Shown: piece by piece, positions 13,711 to 14,765 of the stretch | Layout: each line of letters opens with the position of its first letter | Numbering within the stretch: the stretch's first letter is position 1 | Assembly: GCA_029881835.1 (NCBI GenBank) | Contig: JAOULV010000008.1 | Coordinates: 1 to 14,765, forward strand | Length of the DNA stretch: 14,765 nt | Direction of reading: 5' to 3' | Source: Rhodospirillaceae bacterium | GTDB taxonomy: Bacteria > Pseudomonadota > Alphaproteobacteria > Rhodospirillales > Magnetovibrionaceae | Translations under genes and position numbers: made by a program | Notes under the pieces: generated by a model | What the model saw: the letters and a program-made list of their open reading frames with translations, nothing else | Told to the model about the DNA's origin: nothing | Database searches by the model: none

Positions 13711-14496
13711 ATGAACGCAACATCTTCAACAAACCCAAAAATAAGCCTAAGCGGCGTTAAAAAAGCGTTCGGGCGCAAGGTGGTTTTAGACGGAGTGAAT
13801 TTGGACGTAGCCCCCGGTGAAAGCGTTGTGGTTATTGGCGGGTCGGGTACCGGCAAATCGGTAATGCTTAAATCCATTCTTGGCATACTTAGACCCGATA
13901 GCGGGTCAATCAAGGTTGATGGCGAAGAAGTAACCCGCATGGGGGCGTCTGAGCGCGAACGGATAAACAATAAATTCGGCATGCTGTTCCAAGGCGCGGC
14001 ATTGTTTGATTCATTGCCGGTGTGGGAAAACGTTGCCTTTGGTATTTTGGCGGAAAAACGCGTAAACCGGGTTGAGGCCAAAGAAATTGCCATCCAGAAA
14101 CTTTCCCAAGTGGGTTTAATATCGGACGTGGCGGATTTGTTTCCGGCCGAACTTTCCGGCGGCATGCAAAAACGTGTTGGTTTGGCCCGCGCCATTTGCG
14201 CCGACCCGGAAATAATATTTTTTGACGAACCGACCACCGGGCTAGACCCGATTATGGCCGACGTAATTAACGACCTGATTGTAAAGGTCACCCGCGAAGT
14301 AGGCGCAACCGCCCTTTCCATTACCCATGACATGGCCTCAGCGCGCAAAATTGCAAACCGTGTTGCCATGCTTTATCACGGCAAAATAATTTGGGCCGGC
14401 CCGGTCGCAGATATCGACCATTCCGACAACGAATATGTAGATCAGTTCATCCACGGGCGTGCCGAAGGGCCAATTAAAATGGCGGTTCGGGCATAA
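13711..14496 (+). CDS. mlaF: MlaF-family ABC transporter ATP-binding protein
   Basis: A 261-residue cytoplasmic ATPase that drives the MlaE permease. Seen: Walker A GGSGTGKS at 43-50, the Q-loop Gln94 in LFQGAALF, the signature LSGGM at 148-152, Walker B IIFFDEP at 168-174 with catalytic Glu173, the D-loop GLDP at 177-180, and the switch His206 in ITHD. All nucleotide-binding elements are intact. The C-terminal QFIHGRAEGPI (245-255) is the tail typical of MlaF, which in E. coli crosses over to the other subunit and contacts MlaB. It lies 17 bases after mlaE. Confidence 0.95.
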   Translation: MNATSSTNPKISLSGVKKAFGRKVVLDGVNLDVAPGESVVVIGGSGTGKSVMLKSILGILRPDSGSIKVDGEEVTRMGASERERINNKFGMLFQGAALFDSLPVWENVAFGILAEKRVNRVEAKEIAIQKLSQVGLISDVADLFPAELSGGMQKRVGLARAICADPEIIFFDEPTTGLDPIMADVINDLIVKVTREVGATALSITHDMASARKIANRVAMLYHGKIIWAGPVADIDHSDNEYVDQFIHGRAEGPIKMAVRA

Positions 14497-14513
14497 CAAA
14501 AAAGTAATCAAAA

Positions 14514-14765
14514 TTGGCCAAAGCAAAAACCAGATACGTTTGCCAAGACTGCGGCGCCGAAACCACCAAGTGGTCAGGGCGTTGCGATGCCTGCGGGGCA
14601 TGGAACACCATTTCAGAAGAAGCCGCCCCTGAAAGCGCGCCCAAGGGGTTGGGCGGCGCGAAAGGTCGCAAAGTTGAATTTGTCGGGCTTGAAGGTGGCG
14701 GCAAAACCCCGCCCCGCACAAAAACCGGAATTGCCGAGCTTGACCGAGCGTTAGGCGGTGGTCTG
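14514..14765 (+). CDS. radA: DNA repair protein RadA, N-terminal part
   Basis: The first 84 codons of radA, which runs off the right edge. RadA is a RecA-like, DnaB-type helicase that promotes branch migration during recombinational repair. Seen: the N-terminal zinc finger with Cys10, Cys13, Cys24 and Cys27 (VCQDCG and GRCDACGAWNT), and then TKTGIAELDRALGGGL at 69-84, which directly precedes Walker A in the family. The start must be TTG 14514: an in-frame TAA lies three codons upstream (14505-14507) and there is no in-frame ATG or GTG in the visible part. No clear ribosome site precedes it. It follows mlaF by 17 bases, probably in the same transcript. Confidence 0.93.
   Translation, partial: MAKAKTRYVCQDCGAETTKWSGRCDACGAWNTISEEAAPESAPKGLGGAKGRKVEFVGLEGGGKTPPRTKTGIAELDRALGGGL

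Noticed and set aside
13644..14369. A 241-codon open frame on the minus strand, antisense to mlaF
   Set aside because: Shadow of mlaF, whose ATPase motifs are complete; the antisense product is low-complexity Ser/Thr/Pro-rich sequence with no family resemblance.
1..14765. CRISPR array, insertion sequence, prophage, tRNA, or a hidden defence or biosynthetic system
   Set aside because: No spaced repeats, transposase, terminal repeats, tRNA-like folds or foreign-looking genes were seen; every long gene is a core function in a typical alphaproteobacterial order.

Overview
This is a chromosomal housekeeping region, most likely from an alphaproteobacterium of moderate GC content (Rhodospirillales-like; the family cannot be fixed by eye). 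The placement rests on gene order (rpsF-rpsR-DUF2232-rplI, then dnaB-alr-mlaE-mlaF-radA), the long acidic tail on L9, the Gly/Arg-rich tail on S6, and the STMAD sequence after the first active-site His of FabF. I see no mobile element, CRISPR array, tRNA, rRNA or phage-like segment. Nearly every long open frame reads as a known core family.

Layout. Bases 1-915 hold the 3' end of rsmA (16S rRNA dimethyltransferase) and a LysE/ArgO-type exporter, both on +. From 922 to 7106 a minus-strand block reads, in transcription order, fabD, fabG, acpP, fabF, mltG, yicC, gmk: fatty-acid elongation enzymes, a peptidoglycan-terminating transglycosylase, an RNase-family protein and guanylate kinase. A terminator-like hairpin sits between acpP and fabF. 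Bases 7107-7625 are a divergent spacer. It carries paired dyads near the fabD start, a 40-codon reading frame for a one-helix membrane peptide, a good sigma-70-type promoter and a structured rpsF leader.

From 7626 to 9994 the + strand carries rpsF, rpsR, a DUF2232 (YybS-like) membrane protein and rplI, closed by a strong intrinsic terminator. A second + block then carries dnaB, alr, mlaE, mlaF and the start of radA, which runs off the window.

Together the genes serve growth: ribosome assembly and maturation (RsmA, S6, S18, L9), fatty-acid supply (Fab proteins, ACP), wall and envelope upkeep (MltG, alanine racemase, MlaEF), replication and recombination (DnaB, RadA), and nucleotide supply (Gmk). 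I found no convincing new system. The items worth a second look are regulatory or small: the rpsF leader with mutually exclusive pairings, the possibly leaderless small membrane ORF, the dyads at the fabD start, the acpP-fabF attenuator, and TTG starts for yicC and radA.
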